The position numbers were made by a program, and so were the translations under genes. Below, in pieces: positions 26,080 through 35,610 of a stretch of 64,000 bases of DNA. The DNA is from JBBDYH01 sp040901795. Its GTDB lineage: Bacteria; Planctomycetota; Planctomycetia; Pirellulales; JALHPA01. The stretch's first letter is position 1. Each line of letters opens with the position of its first letter. The notes under the pieces are model-generated. The model made no database searches. It was not told the origin of the DNA and worked only from the letters and a program-made list of their open reading frames with translations. The stretch is taken from assembly GCA_040901795.1 (NCBI GenBank), contig JBBDYH010000114.1, positions 26,031 through 90,030 on the forward strand, in the 5' to 3' direction.

Positions 26080-26929
26080 CCGCGCGTTCTCCCCAAAGCC
26101 CAAAGCGGCCGAGGACAGGCAACCTTTCGAGAATTGCAGATCGGATGCCGGTGATCGACTCCACCTCGAAGTGACTGGAGAGCCATTCCTTAAACTCAGA
26201 ACGTGAAAAACTGAAGGCGTAATCCGGACCGTAATCCTCCTTTAAGCAGCGTCCCGATTGGAGCGCATTGCGAAGTCGCTTTAACATGCTGTAATGGTAC
26301 ACGGTGATGATGAACCTACCGCCCGGGCCCAGAATCCGTGCGGCCTCGGCCAAGCCATCGTTCCGCGCTTGCGCACTGAGCAAATGCTCGAATACCTCCG
26401 GCGAAACGGCCTTGCCAAAGCAGCCCGTTTTGATCGGCAGCCGGCAAACGTCGGATTGCACCAAGCAGAATTTGGCGCCAACTGCTTCAAGTCGGCTTCG
26501 CGCGATCTCCAAGCTCCTCCGCGATAGGTCCACACCAAGTACACCTCGCACAAGGGGTGCGTATGCGGATGCCATTCGCCCTGTTCCTACTCCAAGCTCG
26601 ATCACCACATCGTCTGCGCTGGGTTGCAGGGCTGCTAAGATCGATTCCTTTTCTACGGATGTGGCAAACTTTGAAAAGTATTTTTCATAGACATCTGCGC
26701 CGCTGTCCCGCCGCTGCATCTCCGTCCACTTCCGGGATTCCTCCAGGCTGTTGTCATTCGTCGGGCGGTAGAACCGCACAATGCCATTTTCAACGGCCAT
26801 GCTGAATTCACAGCTTGAACAACGAAGTTGTCCATCGATGAGGAACCCGCCAACAGGCGCGGCTGGCTCGGCTTGAAGTGAGCAGCCGCAGTCGGGGCAA
26901 GCGAAGTAGTCAATCCAATCGAGATGCAT
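26045..26929 (-). CDS. SAM-dependent methyltransferase with Trm112-like zinc ribbon
   Basis: The 294-residue protein begins with a Trm112/UPF0434-like zinc ribbon (CPDCGC at 11-16, CSSC at 37-40) and continues with a class I methyltransferase: motif I is VIELGVGTGRMA, acidic end of strand 2 VLGVDLS, motif IV region SPEVFEHL, then GGRFIITVYH. The zinc ribbon plus Rossmann layout is common in methyltransferases of unknown small-molecule targets. It overlaps the convergent peptide gene by 35 bp. A metal-related role, such as arsenite methylation, is not supported since the expected cysteine triad is absent. Confidence 0.8.
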   Translation of the reverse strand: MHLDWIDYFACPDCGCSLQAEPAAPVGGFLIDGQLRCSSCEFSMAVENGIVRFYRPTNDNSLEESRKWTEMQRRDSGADVYEKYFSKFATSVEKESILAALQPSADDVVIELGVGTGRMASAYAPLVRGVLGVDLSRRSLEIARSRLEAVGAKFCLVQSDVCRLPIKTGCFGKAVSPEVFEHLLSAQARNDGLAEAARILGPGGRFIITVYHYSMLKRLRNALQSGRCLKEDYGPDYAFSFSRSEFKEWLSSHFEVESITGIRSAILERLPVLGRFGLWGERAVSTSRKAIPHP

Positions 26930-27161
26930 CTGGATGAGATTCCTTCTTGTGCTGTTTGCAAAAGGTGGTCGTGTTTACCGTACTTGCAACGCTCTGCGAG
27001 CCAGCCCGCATTACGCGTGTTGGTCGTGGGCGACCGACAGACGGTTGCCTTGGTCAACAGGCCGGTGCGCCCGGTGGCGCGCTCGTTTCGCGCCCCGCCG
27101 GAGGAACGGGTTTGCGCTTGAGTTACTTCAAAGGTCAGTGCTACTAGCGCGCCGAGAGGCA

Positions 27162-27545
27162 CTACTTATGGTCAGCGTGCCCGCCCTCGTGCGCTTCCTT
27201 TTGGAGCTTCTTCAAGTGTTCGATTTCCTGCTCCTGGTCTTCGATCATCTTCTTCGCCATCTCCTTGATTTCTGCACTCTTAGCGTTCTCCAAGGCATGC
27301 TTGGCCATCATGACAGCGCCCTCATGATGCGGAATCATCAAGTCGATGAACCGGTGGTCATATTCAGCGTCGGGTTCGCCGAGGTGCTTAACCATCATCT
27401 CATTCATTCGCTCCATGTCCTTTTCCATATCACTCGAATGGGCTTGCTCTCCACTTTTGTCGGCCTTGGCCGCCCCCGATTTCTTAGTGTCGCCGCAGCC
27501 ACCTAGAAACAATGTCGTCGCCGCAAGAATTGCAATCGCTCGCAT
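27162..27545 (-). CDS. DUF305 lipoprotein
   Basis: The 127-residue protein has a lipoprotein signal (LFLGGC, Cys17) and a DUF305 four-helix domain with the family signature EYDHRFIDLMIPHHEGAVMM, followed by an acidic/lysine-rich helix and a His-rich tail (HEGGHADHK). DUF305 proteins are periplasmic, often encoded beside copper or other metal-resistance genes and thought to bind metal through their His and Met residues. It lies 41 bp downstream of the RND pump gene and is likely part of that operon. The 230 bp beyond its stop hold no gene. Confidence 0.9.
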   Translation of the reverse strand: MRAIAILAATTLFLGGCGDTKKSGAAKADKSGEQAHSSDMEKDMERMNEMMVKHLGEPDAEYDHRFIDLMIPHHEGAVMMAKHALENAKSAEIKEMAKKMIEDQEQEIEHLKKLQKEAHEGGHADHK

Positions 27546-27586
27546 GACAGTCCTCCGGTTTGGTGACGGAAATCCAGAACGCCCCT

Positions 27587-30500
27587 CTACACTTTGGCTC
27601 GCAGTTCTTCTCCATCCATCTCATGACGGCCAGGTTTGCCATCGGAGCGCTCGCGCGGGAGTCCAAACCGATCGGCAAGAGTTGCCTCGTTCACCGTCTC
27701 CTCCTGATCAAAACGGTGCTCGTAGACTTTACGGCCAAACTTATAAAACAATGCGGGCGTCACGATCTGATCGAGCAACGTCGAGCTAATCATGCCGCCA
27801 ACAACGACGACCGCGAGAGGATAGAGAATCTCCTTGCCCGTCTCCTCCGCGCCGCCGAGTAGCGGCAGCAACCCAATGATGCTGGTCACGGCGGTCATCA
27901 TGACGGGCGATAAGCGCTCCAACGATCCGCGGATGATCATCTTCTCATCGAATTTCTCTCCCTCGTACTTCATCAGGTGAATGTAGTGCGAGATCATCAT
28001 GATCCCATTCCGGGTCACAATGCCGGTGAGCGTGATGAAGCCGACCCAGTGAGCAACCGAGAGACTGGTCGCCTGGAACCAGACCACGGGCCATTGCCAG
28101 AGGGGGGCTTGGGCTAGAGCCTCGTGTGAGGGCACGTTGGTAATAAGTAGCGCGATTACCGAGCCGATGAACGCCAATGGCAAAGTGGCCATCACTTGCA
28201 CAGAAGCGCGCCACGATCCGAGCGCCTTGGAAAGCAGCAGGAAAATGCCGACCAGGACTACAGGAACGAGTAATAACAGACGGCGATTCGCCTGGCCCTG
28301 TGCTTCGAACTGCCCGCCATACTCGACGAAATAGTCATGGGGAAGCGTGACGCTTGCCGCCACCGCATCACGAATATCATCCACCGTGCTGACCAGGTCC
28401 CGGCCGGCTACGTTGCATTGCACGACAATCCGCCGCTGGACGTCCTCTCGGTTGATGGTGTTCGGTCCGGTCGTATCCAGTACGTCGGCCACCTGTCCCA
28501 AGGTGACCTTGGCGCCGGACGGCGTATCGAGCAATGTGGATTGAATGATCTCGATGTTGTTGCGCGACTCTTCGTCGAACCAGACCACCAGGTCGAAAGT
28601 GAGCTGTTGATCCAAGACTTGCGAGACGACTCGACCCCGCAGCGCCGTTTCGAGGACCTCGGCAATGTCGCCTGGAGTCAGCCCGTGGCGGGCGGCCTCT
28701 GCATGATTGACCTCCACACGTAATTGACGGATCTCGACCTGTGGCTCGATGGCGAGATCGACGACGCCTTCAACGCGCTGCATAACGTCCTGAACCTCGG
28801 CGGCTTTGGCTCTCAATACTGTCAAATCTGGGCCCGAGATTTTCACGGCGACTTGCGCGCGGATGCCGGACATAATGTGGTCGAGGCGATGCGAGATCGG
28901 CTGGCCGATGTTGAGCGTCACCCCCGGAATCGCCGTAAGCCGGTCCCGAATATCAGCCAATACTTCGCCACGTTCTCGCCCGACCGTTTCGACGCCATAA
29001 CGCTGTAAGCCGGGAATGGCGCGCAACACCGCATTCCACCATCCGGCCTTGGGCTCGTGTGGCTCCCGCACGCCGACATCGATCTCGGAGTAGCTTACGT
29101 TTTCAGCGTGCTCATCCAACTCCGCGCGACCGGTGCGGCGCGACACATGCGTGACTTCCTCTATCTCCATGAGCATTTTTTCGGCGAGTGTGCCGACGCG
29201 ATTTGACTCTTCAAGACTCGTGCCAGGAGGCGTGATTACGTTGATCGTGAATGTGCCTTCGTTGAACGGCGGAAGGAACTCGCCGCCCATGAACGGGATC
29301 GTGCTGAGCGAAACGGCGATCAAAACCAATGCACCAACGAGAATCTTCATCGGGTGACGGAGCGTCCAGTTGAGCACGCGTCGGTCGACGGCCTTCAACC
29401 ACCGTACGACGAAGCTGTCCTTCTCATGCTGCAGAAACTTGGCCTTCGGAAGCAGGTACGATGCCAGAACCGGCGTGATTGTCAACGAGACCACAAGCGA
29501 TGCCATCAGCGTGAGAATGTAGGAGATGCCCATTGGCGTAAACATCCGGCCTTCGAGCCCGGACAGGAAAAATAGCGGCAGCACGACCAAGCACACGATT
29601 AGAGTGGCGTAGACAATCGAATTGCGGACTTCGCTGGACGCCAAGAAGACGACGCGCAGAGGATGAAGCGGCCGGCCGCGTTGCCTGTTTTCTTTGAGCC
29701 GGCGGAAGATGTTCTCGATGTCGATGATCGAATCGTCCACGAGGTCGCCGATCGCGATCGCGATCCCGCCGAGTGTCATCGTGTTGATCGATAACCCGAA
29801 GTAGCCAAAGATGAGCGCCAGCATTACGATCGGCAAGGGAAGCACCAATAGCGTGATGATCCCCGTTCTCAGATTCCAAAGGAAGATGAACAGCACAATC
29901 CCGAGCCACAGTACGCCATCTCGGATTGCCTCCTGGACGTTGTGGATCGCCGTTTCGATGAAGTCGGCTTGCTTGAAGATCTCCCTCTGGACGATCACGT
30001 CAGGGTGCTCGCGATGAAGTTCCGCAACGATCACGCCGAGCGTTTCATTGACAGCGGCATCGAGGGCGAGAGTGCTTGCGCCTGGCTGCTTTTGGATCGC
30101 AAGAATGACTGCGGGCTCAGCGCCGACGCTCCCGGTCCCTCGTTGTACCGGGCCGCCGTAGCGAACGTCGGCAACATGCTTGACTAGTACCGGGGCCGGC
30201 TCCCGCCACTCGACGACGGTGTTTTCGATGTCCGCCAGGCGGATGCTGCGGCCGGTGATTCGAATCAGCGATTCGTTGTACTGGTCCAGGATAAACCCGC
30301 CGCCTGTGGCAACGTTTGATTTGCGAACCGCTTCGGTCAGTTCGGGAAGAGTTACGTCGTACTGGGTGAGCCGGCTAGGAGATGTGAGCACCTGGTACTG
30401 CCGCAATTCTCCGCCCATCACCGTCACCTGCGAGATCCCGCCGATGGAGAGCAGCCGTGGGCGCATGACGCCGTCGGCGATGGTCCGCAACTCCATGGGT

Positions 30501-30955
30501 GAAGTTCCGCCATCCTTCGACTGCAATCCAATGAGCATGATTTCGCCCATGATCGACGAAATAGGCGCCATTACGGGACTGACCCCTTCTGGCATCGGCT
30601 CCTGGGCGAGGGGTAAACGTTCTGCCACAATCTGGCGGTCATCCTTAATGTCAGTGCCCCACTCGAACTCCACCCACACGACTGACAAACCAATTCCCGA
30701 AGCCGAGCGGACGCGAACGACGTCGGTGGCGCCGTTGAGCATGGATTCGAGCGGGAAGGTGACGAGCGCCTCGACCTCTTCCGGCGCAAGCCCGGGCGCC
30801 TCCGTCATGACGGTGACCGTGGGCCGGTTCAGATCCGGAAAGACGTCGACCGGAAGCTTACCGGCCAGGTAGCCGCCCCAGCCGATGAGAATGAGCGTGA
30901 CCGCGACGACGAGCGCCCGGTTCTTCAGGGAGAATGCAATGATCTGGTTAAACAT
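27587..30955 (-). CDS. CusA/CzcA-family heavy-metal RND efflux pump
   Basis: The 1122-residue inner-membrane protein has the RND layout: twelve membrane helices and two large periplasmic loops. The membrane-helix 4 motif IAIAIGDLVDDSIIDIENIF has the proton-relay acids of heavy-metal RND pumps but differs from both the CzcA and CusA motifs, so the exported cation is not assigned. Upstream is the adaptor gene (45 bp away) and downstream a DUF305 lipoprotein. The C-terminal tail (about residues 1075-1122) is hydrophilic and charged. No outer-membrane factor gene is in the window. Confidence 0.93.
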   Translation of the reverse strand: MFNQIIAFSLKNRALVVAVTLILIGWGGYLAGKLPVDVFPDLNRPTVTVMTEAPGLAPEEVEALVTFPLESMLNGATDVVRVRSASGIGLSVVWVEFEWGTDIKDDRQIVAERLPLAQEPMPEGVSPVMAPISSIMGEIMLIGLQSKDGGTSPMELRTIADGVMRPRLLSIGGISQVTVMGGELRQYQVLTSPSRLTQYDVTLPELTEAVRKSNVATGGGFILDQYNESLIRITGRSIRLADIENTVVEWREPAPVLVKHVADVRYGGPVQRGTGSVGAEPAVILAIQKQPGASTLALDAAVNETLGVIVAELHREHPDVIVQREIFKQADFIETAIHNVQEAIRDGVLWLGIVLFIFLWNLRTGIITLLVLPLPIVMLALIFGYFGLSINTMTLGGIAIAIGDLVDDSIIDIENIFRRLKENRQRGRPLHPLRVVFLASSEVRNSIVYATLIVCLVVLPLFFLSGLEGRMFTPMGISYILTLMASLVVSLTITPVLASYLLPKAKFLQHEKDSFVVRWLKAVDRRVLNWTLRHPMKILVGALVLIAVSLSTIPFMGGEFLPPFNEGTFTINVITPPGTSLEESNRVGTLAEKMLMEIEEVTHVSRRTGRAELDEHAENVSYSEIDVGVREPHEPKAGWWNAVLRAIPGLQRYGVETVGRERGEVLADIRDRLTAIPGVTLNIGQPISHRLDHIMSGIRAQVAVKISGPDLTVLRAKAAEVQDVMQRVEGVVDLAIEPQVEIRQLRVEVNHAEAARHGLTPGDIAEVLETALRGRVVSQVLDQQLTFDLVVWFDEESRNNIEIIQSTLLDTPSGAKVTLGQVADVLDTTGPNTINREDVQRRIVVQCNVAGRDLVSTVDDIRDAVAASVTLPHDYFVEYGGQFEAQGQANRRLLLLVPVVLVGIFLLLSKALGSWRASVQVMATLPLAFIGSVIALLITNVPSHEALAQAPLWQWPVVWFQATSLSVAHWVGFITLTGIVTRNGIMMISHYIHLMKYEGEKFDEKMIIRGSLERLSPVMMTAVTSIIGLLPLLGGAEETGKEILYPLAVVVVGGMISSTLLDQIVTPALFYKFGRKVYEHRFDQEETVNEATLADRFGLPRERSDGKPGRHEMDGEELRAKV

Positions 30956-31000
30956 GAGGGACGTAACTGCGACTACTAAAGCCTTAGAGCAGGCACTGAT

Positions 31001-33232
31001 TCACCTGACCGATGCAAAAGCGGTCTGCAGTTGCTGTACTCCCGATACTGCGACCTGTTGGCCCGCTTTCAGTCCCCGCCGAACCTCGATGAAACGATCA
31101 CTCCGATTTCCGGTTTCGATCTGCCGCCGCTCGAAGCGATTCGCCTTCCAGGGAACTTGCACAAAGACGTAGTTCTCGTGCCCTTGCGTGAGGACCGCCG
31201 AGACCGGAACGGCGATCGTCGGTTCGCTCTTTCCGACAACCACGGACATCTGAGCCAGCATGTTGTGTTTGAGCTGTTTGGTGGGATTGTCAATCTCGGC
31301 CCAGACCGAGAGCACGCGGGTCGGGCCGCTCACGATATTGTTCGTCCGAACGATTTGCGCGGTTGCTTCAAACCTCGGATCGGAAGTGACACGAACGCGC
31401 GCGGGCTGAGCGACGTCAATCTGTTCGACGTCTTGTTCGAATACGTTGCCGCGCACCCAGACCCTCGAACGGTCGTGGACTTCGATCAGCGGCTCACCGG
31501 CCGTGATCACCTGACCTGGTATTACGGCAACCTCCACTACCGCCCCGTCAATCGGACTGCGGACAGTCAGGGAATTGAGTGGCTCTCGACCGTCGCGGAT
31601 ACGTTGAACTTCCTCCGAAGACAGGCCCAGTGAGAGGAGCTTGTCTTCGAGCACCTGCAACTCGTTTGCGGCCTTGAGATAATCTGTCTCGCGTTGCAGG
31701 GTTTGCTGTCCGGCGACCACGGAACCTGCTTCGCGGCTGGCTTCCAACAAGGACTTTGCCAACGCCGCACGTTCAGAAAACTGAAGAAGACTGAGCTGGA
31801 GATCTTGAAACACCAGGCTTTCCACTTGCACGAGCGGCTGGCCCTTCGTCGCGCGATCCCCGCGATCAATCAGAATCTTGGCGATCTTTCCCGCAACTTG
31901 CGACGACGTGAAGGCCATGCGGTCTGGCGGGACTTCGATAACGCCATTGATGGTCACCGTCTTGTCCACCGGCCGCGATCCGACTTTCTCCAGCTTCAGG
32001 CCAATATTTCGCTGCGTTTCCACCGGAACGTCAAAGGTCCCCTGAACGAAAAACGCCGCGAGTTGCCGGCTTCCGTTCTGTACTACGAGGTCACCCGCAT
32101 ATACGCCGCCTTTGATTTGCACATCACCGTTGTTTCTCGCGCCCAAAACAACGTTCTTCCGCAGATAGGCGCCCGGCTGCTGTTGCACGAAGAGCCACGA
32201 TTCTGCGCCACTCGCGACGATAGCCGCAGAAGGCACGACCGTCGCATTTTTCGCTTCGTCCGTCACGATTTCCGTACGCCCGAACATGCCAGGTCGCAGG
32301 GCCGGTTCCCAATTGACTGGGTTTAGCAGTTCAATCCAGACCGGCAAAGCGCGCGTGCGAGGATCGGCCTGCAAGCCCACGACGTCGATCTTGCCCTCGA
32401 ACACTTTCTCGGGAAGTGCCGCCACCGTAACGCGGACCAGTTGTCCCTTGGCCACACGGTACGACTCTGCTTCGACCACCGACGCCTTCATCCAAACTTT
32501 GGAGAAGTCGACAATTTCAAACAAGTGCGTCGTTGGCTCGACGACTTGCCCAGGATTGACATCGGCGTGAACCAACGTACCGCTGATCGGTGCGATAATT
32601 GGAAGTGTTCGTAACAGTTGTTTAGTTTTCATCAGCTCCATCAATTGGGCGCCCGAAAATCCAATGGCGAGCAGCTTCTGGCGAACGATCTCGATCGCGC
32701 TCGATTTCTCGGAGCGCGTCGCACGAGCGGTCGCCACATCCTTGCCGGGAACAATTCCTTGCCTGCCAAGCGATTCGGCCCGGGCCAGCGTCTTTGCCGC
32801 TAGTTCCAATTCCAGATGGTCTTGGATCAACTCCAGTTGTTCGTCGATCAACTCCAGGCTCTCAACTTCAGCTAATAAGTCGCCAGCCTGTACCTGGTCA
32901 CCTGGTTTGCGAGTCACTGAGTTGATTCTTCCCGTCACCCGAGTCGTGGCGTACGCGTGCTGATGCCACGGGATCTCAATCGCTCCATTGGCAATCAGCG
33001 TTCGCTCCAAATCCTTTGTTCGCACTTCGATCATTGAGAGCCCGACCGCTTTGCGGGCTTCGGGGCTTAGCAGGACTGTGTCGCCGCGCACGCTTGCCCC
33101 TTTTGTCGGTAAGGCTTCATGGCCCTCGTGGCCCAGCGCGAGCGTCGCTGAGCACGTCATCAGGAGGACGCTTAAAAGCGCTACCCGTGTCGCTGTGCGG
33201 CTTTGCGAGCAGTGTCGTTCAGCAACTCTCAT
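31001..33232 (-). CDS. Double-module RND periplasmic adaptor protein
   Basis: About 743 residues from the ATG at 33232 (ATG at 33268 and TTG at 33280 are alternatives; no start has a strong ribosome-binding site). After a signal peptide and HEGHE there are two complete membrane-fusion-protein modules in tandem. Module 1 (about 70-410 of the longest frame) starts EARKAVGLSMIEVRTKDLER and module 2 (about 418-757) starts ETQRNIGLKLEKVGSRPVDK; each has a split lipoyl (VTGRIN/VAGKIA), a helical hairpin, and beta-barrel and membrane-proximal domains. Typical CusB/CzcB adaptors are 400-520 residues. It pairs with the CusA/CzcA-like pump encoded 45 bp downstream. Confidence 0.88.
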   Translation of the reverse strand: MRVAERHCSQSRTATRVALLSVLLMTCSATLALGHEGHEALPTKGASVRGDTVLLSPEARKAVGLSMIEVRTKDLERTLIANGAIEIPWHQHAYATTRVTGRINSVTRKPGDQVQAGDLLAEVESLELIDEQLELIQDHLELELAAKTLARAESLGRQGIVPGKDVATARATRSEKSSAIEIVRQKLLAIGFSGAQLMELMKTKQLLRTLPIIAPISGTLVHADVNPGQVVEPTTHLFEIVDFSKVWMKASVVEAESYRVAKGQLVRVTVAALPEKVFEGKIDVVGLQADPRTRALPVWIELLNPVNWEPALRPGMFGRTEIVTDEAKNATVVPSAAIVASGAESWLFVQQQPGAYLRKNVVLGARNNGDVQIKGGVYAGDLVVQNGSRQLAAFFVQGTFDVPVETQRNIGLKLEKVGSRPVDKTVTINGVIEVPPDRMAFTSSQVAGKIAKILIDRGDRATKGQPLVQVESLVFQDLQLSLLQFSERAALAKSLLEASREAGSVVAGQQTLQRETDYLKAANELQVLEDKLLSLGLSSEEVQRIRDGREPLNSLTVRSPIDGAVVEVAVIPGQVITAGEPLIEVHDRSRVWVRGNVFEQDVEQIDVAQPARVRVTSDPRFEATAQIVRTNNIVSGPTRVLSVWAEIDNPTKQLKHNMLAQMSVVVGKSEPTIAVPVSAVLTQGHENYVFVQVPWKANRFERRQIETGNRSDRFIEVRRGLKAGQQVAVSGVQQLQTAFASVR

Positions 33233-33368
33233 ACAACGTCTCGTTTCGCTGAGCCGAAGCAGGTTCATCCAAACGCTCAAACTCGAACGCTGCGTCGAAG
33301 GTGGAAAAAAATGACTTGTCGACGACTCGCCGGATGAGCGCGTCGGTCCCTTTCGGTTGGTAACCGTT

Positions 33369-34196
33369 CTACTTCTTCACGTATTGATCGGGTTCCTTCA
33401 GGTCAGCCGGATTCTCCTTGGCCATCTTGACGAACTCGTCCACACACGGCGGGCAGCAGAACTCATAGGTCTTCCCGCCCACGATCCAGGAGCACTTTTC
33501 GTTCGCCTTGGTCAATGTGACGGGACAGATTCTGTCTCCCGATTTAGGACTCAAATCGTGAGCGGCTCGGAAACCTTTGAACTTTTCCGAGGCAGTCATA
33601 CTCCCGTTGGCCTTGATATCGGCTTCGGTATACTTCCCGCCCGACGTCAGGTAGAGGGACTGCTCGTCGTCATCGGCCACCTTGACCGGCATTTCATCGC
33701 TGCTGTGCTCCTCGACCGCCGAACTGAAGGCAATTCGATAGCGGTCAGCGCCGATCTTGAGGCTCGGAATGGTGATAGTCACTGGCTTACCGGTCATGCC
33801 TTCCGGCAACTTTCCGGCAAAGGCCGACGTTTTGCCGGCGCTGTCCCCAGGCTGTGGATCGGCATCAAGCGATGTCTGGACTGATTCACTTTCTCCCTCA
33901 ACCTTGACATGCGCAACCAGCGATTGTTTCTCGACCTCCAGGACCGCCGACTCATCCTGGCCAAGCAGATAGAACTTAATCCCGCCCCCTTTCTCGAACA
34001 CCGCTTCTGCGTGGTACGCATCACGCCCGATCGCCACGATGTTCCCACCGTGCGCGCCGGGCTTGTGGGCATGATCGCCGTCCGACTGCTCAGCGTTCTG
34101 TTGAGTATTTGGCGCTGTACGATTCGCAGATTCTCCGCAGCCTGCCAGGAATGCGGCAGTTACCGCGATCAAGGCGTATGGCCATTGCTTCAGCAT
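33369..34196 (-). CDS. Lipoprotein with YHS/TRASH-like metal-binding domain
   Basis: 275 residues from the ATG at 34196, behind GGAGG; a longer frame would add unlikely sequence. LAAFLAGC is the lipobox. The N-terminal half contains HAHKPGAHGG and a beta-rich segment (AEAVFEKGGGIKFYLL) like regions attached to efflux adaptors. The C-terminal domain CPVTLTKANEKCSWIV...YEFCCPPCVDEF has the cysteine pattern of YHS/TRASH metal-binding domains. It is 136 bp upstream of the adaptor gene in the same direction and probably delivers or senses the metal at the membrane surface. Confidence 0.8.
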   Translation of the reverse strand: MLKQWPYALIAVTAAFLAGCGESANRTAPNTQQNAEQSDGDHAHKPGAHGGNIVAIGRDAYHAEAVFEKGGGIKFYLLGQDESAVLEVEKQSLVAHVKVEGESESVQTSLDADPQPGDSAGKTSAFAGKLPEGMTGKPVTITIPSLKIGADRYRIAFSSAVEEHSSDEMPVKVADDDEQSLYLTSGGKYTEADIKANGSMTASEKFKGFRAAHDLSPKSGDRICPVTLTKANEKCSWIVGGKTYEFCCPPCVDEFVKMAKENPADLKEPDQYVKK

Positions 34197-34316
34197 GGGG
34201 AATATCCTCCTGTAGAAATTGAAGCGCCACTCAAGTCGAGTGCGCGCAAACCAAGTGACACACAAGAAACAGCATGAGCGCCCGACAAGTTGGGCGAAAA
34301 GAAGAGCCTGCCTGAG

Positions 34317-34745
34317 CTAGCAGCGCAAGACATGGAGCGCGCGCAGCGTCTCCCGGCAAGATAGTCTTACGCTCGGCAGTGCGTGAGAAGCGAATACCGA
34401 TGCACGGATGTCAACGGATACGCCATCCAGTATCGCGTCGTCCAGCACAACTCGTCGCAGGTCGTTCCCGCTGGCAGACGGAACCGACGACTCGACCGGT
34501 AAATCAGTGACGAACGGCTGGTTTTTGAACAACTTCGCGGAGCAGGGCGCTTCGTCACACGGTTTCTTGTCCCTTTGCCCGGTGTTGCTCTGATTGTCCT
34601 GACCGCAACGGCACTCTGTCGGAACCGGGCCGCTTTCCTCGTCCGCTGCCAATTGCGAGCCAAACTGCGTCGTTGTGCAGCAACACAGCCACGGTCCGGC
34701 AAGCGTCAGCGCCGCGAAATGCGCGGCCAGCAGAAGACGAAACAT
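34317..34745 (-). CDS. Cysteine-rich secreted protein of the efflux cluster
   Basis: The 142-residue protein starts with a signal-like segment ending in a cysteine run (AGPWLCCCTTT); the mature part has a polar ECRCGQ...KKPCDEAPCS stretch with further cysteines and a C-terminal CRETLRALHVLRC. It leads the minus-strand efflux cluster and is 120 bp upstream of the YHS-like lipoprotein gene. I recall similar leader genes next to planctomycete RND efflux genes, without assigned function. No strong ribosome-binding site is visible. Confidence 0.6.
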   Translation of the reverse strand: MFRLLLAAHFAALTLAGPWLCCCTTTQFGSQLAADEESGPVPTECRCGQDNQSNTGQRDKKPCDEAPCSAKLFKNQPFVTDLPVESSVPSASGNDLRRVVLDDAILDGVSVDIRASVFASHALPSVRLSCRETLRALHVLRC

Positions 34746-34900
34746 TGGCGAGAACGGTCCCTAGAAAGCACTTAACCGGGAGACACGGTTACATTCATTA
34801 TTGTCGGACTGGCTAAACCGGCAAGATCAGTTCCTTCGGTATAGCCGGAAAATCCTCGCGACGACGGGCCGGAGAACAGACTAAGCAGCGAAGCGGATCG

Positions 34901-35059
34901 TCAAAGGGGTGGATCAGTCGGCCGGACGAGCTTGAGATTGCTCTGGCATTCGCGCAGCGTGCGCTCTAGCTGGGCATCGAGTTCATCGAGGCCGCGCAGG
35001 ACTTCGTCCTGGCGGTGTTCGATGTCTGAAAGCAGTTCCACCGTCGGGGGCAGTTCCAT
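34901..35059 (-). CDS. Small hypothetical protein
   Basis: 52 residues from the ATG at 35059 (MELPPTVELLSDIEHRQD). A GTG start at 35092 would give 63 residues. It is acidic and predicted to be one long helix with heptad-like spacing (VLRGLDELDAQLERTLRECQ), so it may be a coiled-coil oligomerisation peptide. No ribosome-binding site is convincing. I believe similar short proteins occur in planctomycetes. Function unknown. Confidence 0.45.
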   Translation of the reverse strand: MELPPTVELLSDIEHRQDEVLRGLDELDAQLERTLRECQSNLKLVRPTDPPL

Positions 35060-35377
35060 AATCACTCGGTCGATGTTGGCGATGCCTGGCACATCGGCTT
35101 ATCGGCACAGAGCGCAGCGGGGAATTCCTGGTCGGGTTAACAATCCGGTTGGAGAAGCTGCATAAGCCTTTTGGCCTCGTTGAACCTCGCTGCCGAAAGG
35201 TAAGAAGTTGACTCCCTCGCCTGCGGCTGCGGGTTAAACAAATGCCTGGATTCCAATAGACATCCGCCACCCAGCCGATGTAAACTATGGGGTTCCCAGT
35301 CGGCCCATGAACCGCTTGCCGCCCGCGCGGACGGTCCTGGCCGTTCACCATTTCGTTGTTTCAAAGAAGGAGGATCT
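35060..35377. other. Leader region of rpsU
   Basis: No gene supported. The divergent small helical protein gene and rpsU are separated by this 318-bp stretch, which must carry promoters for both. Only the AAGGAGG ribosome-binding site of rpsU (about 35367-35373) can be assigned. Confidence 0.4.
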
Positions 35378-35572
35378 GTGGTCAAGCTGAACGTGCGCGA
35401 CAAAGAATCGATCCAGGAAGCGGTTCGCCGCTTTCGCAAGCTAGTCGAACGCAGCGGTATTAAGAAAGAAATGCGGAGGCGCGAATACTACGAGAAACCG
35501 AGCGAAACGCGGCGCCGCGCTCGCTTGCGCGCCGAGCGGCGTACCCGCCGCGTGGTTCGCGTGGGCATGTGA
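35378..35572 (+). CDS. rpsU: 30S ribosomal protein S21
   Basis: The 64-residue protein matches bS21 over its length: [20 protein letters not shown], then [19 protein letters not shown] and a basic tail. It binds the 16S 3' end near the anti-Shine-Dalgarno region. The start is GTG at 35378, with a perfect AAGGAGG five bases upstream. It stands alone, without dnaG or rpoD as in gammaproteobacteria, and is followed after 38 bp by a palindromic element likely to terminate it. Confidence 0.95.
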   Translation: MVKLNVRDKESIQEAVRRFRKLVERSGIKKEMRRREYYEKPSETRRRARLRAERRTRRVVRVGM

Positions 35573-35610
35573 TTTAACGCGGTGAAGAAGTGGGACAGGC
35601 GCTGAGACAT

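Noticed and set aside
26930..27161. Remnant gene between the methyltransferase and the DUF305 gene
   Set aside because: Frames in this gap have no motif or start signal. They continue antisense or frameshifted sequence of the neighbours.
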